Source: an uncultured Clostridia bacterium
GTDB lineage: Bacteria > Bacillota > Clostridia > UBA1381
Direction: 5' to 3'
NCBI GenBank assembly: GCA_934454145.1
Contig: CAKSFT010000001.1
Coordinates: forward strand, 186,001 to 250,000
Length of the DNA: 64,000 nt
Shown here: piece after piece, positions 63,521 to 64,000 of the stretch
How the letters are laid out: each line of letters begins with the position of its first letter
Numbering within the stretch: position 1 is the stretch's first letter
The notes under the pieces: model-generated
What the model saw: the letters and a program-made list of their open reading frames with translations, nothing else
Told to the model about the DNA's origin: nothing
The model's database searches: none
Program-made: the position numbers and the translations under genes

Positions 63521-63844
63521 ATGTACAAAAACATCGAAAAGAAAACAAAGCTTAAACTGGAGGACTTGGTTGAATACCACGACGGTCAGGTTGTCAGCAA
63601 AACACTTGTGCAGAATGAGGCAGTAAGCGTCACGCTTTTTTCCTTTGACAAGCACGAGGAAATCTCCACACATGCCTCGGGCGGCGACGCCCTTGTCACA
63701 GTGCTTGACGGTGTCGGGAAATTCACCGTGGGCGGAGAGGAATTTATCCTGAAAGAAGGGGAAAGTCTTGTCATGCCGCAAGGGATTCCGCACGCCGTTT
63801 TCGGGGAAGAAAAGTTCAAAATGATGCTTGTTGTATCTTTTTAA
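63521..63844 (+). CDS. Small cupin-domain protein
   Basis: 107 residues from the ATG at 63521 (AGGAG upstream). Single cupin barrel: motif 1 DKHEEISTHASGGDALVTVL, with E and H as metal ligands, and motif 2 EGESLVMPQGIPHAVFGEEK with His. Such free-standing cupins bind a metal and often a small ligand; the function is usually unknown. The next gene follows after 23 bases, so the two may be co-transcribed. Confidence 0.88.
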   Translation: MYKNIEKKTKLKLEDLVEYHDGQVVSKTLVQNEAVSVTLFSFDKHEEISTHASGGDALVTVLDGVGKFTVGGEEFILKEGESLVMPQGIPHAVFGEEKFKMMLVVSF

Positions 63845-63867
63845 GATTTATGAGGAGGGTGATATTT

Positions 63868-64000
63868 ATGAAAAAGAAACTATTGTCAATCACGCTTGCG
63901 GTTATGACTTTGTCGGGCACGCTTGCACATGCGGACGCCGGGATAAAATATGCAAGAACCGGAGAAAAATTTGACTACGGCAGTGATTATGTATGGGTTG
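63868..64000 (+). CDS. Exported protein (5' end only)
   Basis: ATG at 63868 with GAGGAGG upstream. The visible 44 residues are a signal peptide (MKKKLLSITLAVMTLSGTLA, ending HADA) and a short mature start (RTGEKFDYGSDYVWV). Secreted; otherwise unidentifiable. The frame runs off the window. Confidence 0.75.
   Translation, partial: MKKKLLSITLAVMTLSGTLAHADAGIKYARTGEKFDYGSDYVWV

Noticed and set aside
1..64000. CRISPR array
   Set aside because: I saw no regularly spaced direct repeats and no cas genes.

Overview
The window reads as chromosomal DNA of a spore-forming, S-layer-bearing member of the Clostridia (Firmicutes). The basis is strong GGAGG ribosome-binding sites, consensus SigA promoters with 17-base spacers, SLH surface-anchoring domains, a SpoIVFB-like M50 protease, the dnaG-rpoD-prmA block and tRNA genes with encoded CCA ends. 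Many very large secreted beta-helix proteins suggest a plant-polysaccharide specialist of the gut, of the Monoglobus type; that placement is inference.

Region 1 (1-14.5 kb) is a minus-strand cluster of five exported proteins: two large beta-helix or module proteins, one module protein with helical repeats, a stalk-domain protein and a partial protein. An AraC-type regulator lies divergently at its head. Region 2 (14.5-20 kb) is housekeeping: tRNA-Leu, tRNA-Gln, purA, rplM-rpsI, a HAD phosphatase and ogt, plus a 39-residue glutamine-rich protein, a small unknown protein and a 216-bp mobile repeat (MITE). Region 3 (20-44 kb) repeats the plan of region 1: nine minus-strand genes (two SLH proteins, two SGNH-type proteins, two beta-helix proteins, a GH3, a GH29-like enzyme and an alpha/beta hydrolase) headed by another divergent AraC regulator whose promoter shares its -35 element with the cluster promoter. 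The secreted proteins probably bind and cut a polysaccharide at the cell surface, and the cytoplasmic glycosidases finish the oligosaccharides.

Region 4 (44-49 kb) holds cysK with a short cysteine-ending leader peptide, a 4Fe-4S protein divergent from a Crp/Fnr regulator with a well-placed palindromic operator, and a TIGR03915/TIGR03916-type radical SAM pair with a LexA-like box in its promoter. Region 5 (49.2-57.6 kb) is the most unusual part: a small unknown protein, a 791-residue helical protein, a 1319-residue Hanks-kinase/Rossmann/RyR protein with a possible degenerate nuclease-like end, a 129-residue unknown and a stand-alone RyR-domain protein. It is followed by fused remnants of mobile-element genes and a tRNA-Leu gene cut in the anticodon loop, so it looks like a genomic island. 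I propose it as a candidate undescribed signalling or defence system. Region 6 (57.8-64 kb) is prmA, rpoD and dnaG, then a flavodoxin-family oxidoreductase, a SpoIVFB-like protease, a cupin and the start of an exported protein.

Four copies of one palindromic repeat family lie beside ogt, cysK, the RyR gene and dnaG; three of them carry 10-11 bp target duplications.
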